From Methanobacteriota archaeon (GTDB lineage Archaea > Thermoplasmatota > Poseidoniia > Poseidoniales > Poseidoniaceae), in assembly GCA_002726395.1 (NCBI GenBank), contig PBTA01000014.1, positions 8,741-14,933 of the forward strand: 6,193 bases of DNA, in the 5' to 3' direction. The notes under the pieces were generated by a model. The model made no database searches and was not told the DNA's origin. It saw only the letters and a list, made by a program, of their open reading frames with translations. The first letter of the stretch is position 1, and the number at the start of each line of letters is the position of its first letter. Position numbers and translations under genes: made by a program. Below are positions 5,715 to 6,193 of the stretch, piece by piece.

Positions 5715-6193
5715 ATGGCGGGAGGGGCGCGATTAGTAGTTGCTTTGCTCGCCGGGTTGTTGTTAATCACCGCAATCCCTCAATCAAATGCTGAGTCGTC
5801 TGATACTAGTAATATAGAGTTGAAAATAGACCCTACGGGTGTAAATGAATATTATGTTCAAGGCAGTTCGATAGAAATCAATAGCTATTTGCAGAATAAT
5901 GGAAATGATGAAACCATTCATAATAACCCTTCATGTGATGTAATTTTTGCCGTATATGACACCAGTGAAAATTTAATTTATGATTCCCAAGATAATTGTC
6001 GCAATCAAGTGCAAAGTCTCTTCCTTAAAGGCGGAGAAATCGTAAATATGATGTCTCATGAATGGAACTTTACGGGATTCAACAATCAACCGTTAGAAGA
6101 TGGCGAATATACGATTTTGGTAAGACACAGCATCAAAAATTTTGAAGATCGCATCAATTTCTATTTTTATGGGGATAGTAATTTCCCCGAAAA
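5715..6193 (+). CDS. Secreted protein with BsuPI-like (Ig-fold) domain, partial (3' end beyond window)
   Basis: The frame is open from the ATG at 5715 to the right edge (159 codons, no stop). Residues 1 to about 27 are a signal peptide: MAGGARLVVALLAGLLLITA followed by a polar turn ending SNA. Mature residues about 45-155 show an all-beta pattern resembling the BsuPI intracellular proteinase-inhibitor family: a strand ending SYLQNNGND, then CDVIFAVYDTSENLIYDSQD, then a hydrophobic strand with LKGGEIV, then HEWNF, and LEDGEYTILVRH as the closing strand. Two cysteines (CDV and NCR) may form a disulfide. In surface proteins such domains are usually structural or binding modules, so protease inhibition should not be assumed. 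It may be one domain of a larger envelope protein; the rest is cut off. Upstream in-frame sequence offers no better start, and the signal peptide fixes this one. Confidence 0.8.
   Translation, partial: MAGGARLVVALLAGLLLITAIPQSNAESSDTSNIELKIDPTGVNEYYVQGSSIEINSYLQNNGNDETIHNNPSCDVIFAVYDTSENLIYDSQDNCRNQVQSLFLKGGEIVNMMSHEWNFTGFNNQPLEDGEYTILVRHSIKNFEDRINFYFYGDSNFPE

Overview
The window looks like a stretch of chromosome from an uncultured planktonic euryarchaeon, most likely Marine Group II (Poseidoniales) or a close relative. This is an inference from gene content; no marker gene is present. Three things point that way: a giant secreted protein with thrombospondin-type-3-like DxDGDG repeats and a single C-terminal membrane anchor, an archaeal MarR-like winged-helix domain fused to a STAND/NB-ARC-type ATPase, and moderately AT-rich coding sequence with no convincing Shine-Dalgarno sites, as expected where leaderless transcripts are common.

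Layout. (1) From the left edge to about 1387, minus strand, lies the N-terminal 462 residues of a winged-helix/STAND ATPase regulator; the gene runs off the window at its 3' end. It has no stop within the window. (2) A 105-base divergent intergenic region follows. (3) 1493-4900, plus strand, encodes a 1135-residue surface protein: signal peptide, two DxDGDG loops, a seven-bladed WD40-like propeller, about 19 further DxDGDG loops, a transmembrane helix and an 87-residue cytoplasmic tail. (4) 4895-5653, minus strand, is a glyoxalase II-type metallo-beta-lactamase-fold hydrolase. Its stop codon abuts that of the surface gene, so the two genes overlap tail to tail by 6 bases. (5) 5715 to the right edge, plus strand, is the start of a small secreted protein with a signal peptide and a BsuPI-like Ig-fold domain, cut by the window end.

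The genes alternate in strand, so no operon is visible. Two are envelope proteins (the propeller/TSP3 protein and the BsuPI-like protein), one is a cytoplasmic enzyme, and one is a probable ligand-gated or multimerising transcription regulator transcribed divergently from the surface protein. A regulatory link between the regulator and the surface protein is possible from the shared promoter region, but it is not shown by the sequence. I see no RNA gene, insertion sequence, CRISPR array, integrase or other mobile element. The most interesting object is the propeller/TSP3 surface protein, with its regular cysteine-bracketed repeat modules and its conserved-looking cytoplasmic tail.
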